This document shows, in pieces, positions 12,359-12,401 of a stretch of DNA of 12,401 bases. The notes below the pieces were generated by a model. It searched no databases. It saw only the letters and a list, made by a program, of their open reading frames with translations, and was not told where the DNA came from. Origin of the DNA: Cyanobacteria bacterium M_surface_7_m2_037 (GTDB taxonomy: Bacteria > Cyanobacteriota > Cyanobacteriia > PCC-6307 > Cyanobiaceae); assembly GCA_016882585.1 (NCBI GenBank), contig VGPP01000044.1, forward strand, positions 1 to 12,401. Reading direction: 5' to 3'. Within the stretch, counting starts at the first letter, position 1. Each line of letters begins with the position of its first letter. The translations under genes were made by a program, and so were the position numbers.

Positions 12359-12371
12359 GCGAGATTCTCGC
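12359..12371. repeat. 13-base palindrome GCGAGA-T-TCTCGC
   Basis: A perfect 6+6 inverted repeat around a single T. With flanking CTT (12355-12357) and AAG (12372-12374), and one bulged C, it extends to a longer imperfect hairpin with loop GATTC. It could be a protein-binding site or an RNA hairpin. Confidence 0.35.
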
Positions 12372-12401
12372 AAGGCCGCTCACCGGCATCTGGCTGAGCG
12401 C

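Larger units (their letters stand above)
12274..12401. other. Right-edge region without an assigned gene
   Basis: 128 bases upstream of yidD. Rightward, a TAGGAT (12308-12313) could be a -10 box for a gene starting outside the window. Leftward, a frame open from the right edge reads to a TGA at 12331-12333 and ends with about 22 residues (AQPDAGERPCENLAKQTAQP then AG), which could be the C-terminus of another gene. Neither reading can be confirmed. A 13-base palindrome lies at 12359-12371. Confidence 0.4.

Overview
The window looks like a chromosomal segment of a high-GC unicellular picocyanobacterium (Synechococcus/Cyanobium type). G+C is roughly two thirds by eye, genes are tightly packed, and several genes are typical of that group: the Ycf46 AAA ATPase, a YidC with the cyanobacterial lumenal insert, a C-DES-like class V aminotransferase fold enzyme, a DUF2808 protein and a GT4 enzyme resembling the cyanobacterial tetrahydrobiopterin glucosyltransferase. 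The assignment rests on gene content recognised from the translations, not on a marker gene.

Layout. Positions 1-2497 hold a leftward cluster read as EamA-type permease, then GT4 glycosyltransferase, then a GT39/ArnT-like membrane glycosyltransferase cut by the window edge. A 50-bp divergent gap follows. Positions 2548-3728 hold sppA and aroH, rightward and translationally coupled. An ~110-bp gap with two inverted repeats leads to a secreted DUF2808 protein (3838-4422). From 4481 to 8745 runs the rightward core cluster rpmH, rnpA, PH-domain membrane protein, yidC, DUF177 (YceD-like), ycf46. This group joins ribosome and RNase P function, membrane insertion, and rRNA or photosynthesis-related accessory proteins. 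A 53-codon membrane protein gene (8839-9000) and the C-DES-like gene (9010-10170) follow. The last part is leftward: yidD, a glutaredoxin-like protein and murE, transcribed in that order from 12273 down to 10167. murE and the C-DES-like gene meet tail to tail on a shared TTAA.

Functionally this is mostly housekeeping: membrane protein biogenesis (YidC, YidD, SppA), RNA processing (RnpA), translation (L34), peptidoglycan synthesis (MurE), aromatic amino acids (AroH) and sulfur mobilisation (C-DES-like). Most same-strand neighbours overlap by 1-4 bases at their stop and start codons.

I found no mobile element, CRISPR array, tRNA, rRNA, defence island or clear new multi-gene system. The items most worth a second look are small: a nested inverted-repeat region with two mutually exclusive hairpins ahead of murE, a chorismate mutase with two altered active-site positions, an unlisted 53-aa membrane protein, an operator-like palindrome before the DUF2808 gene, and the Ig-like insert in YidC.
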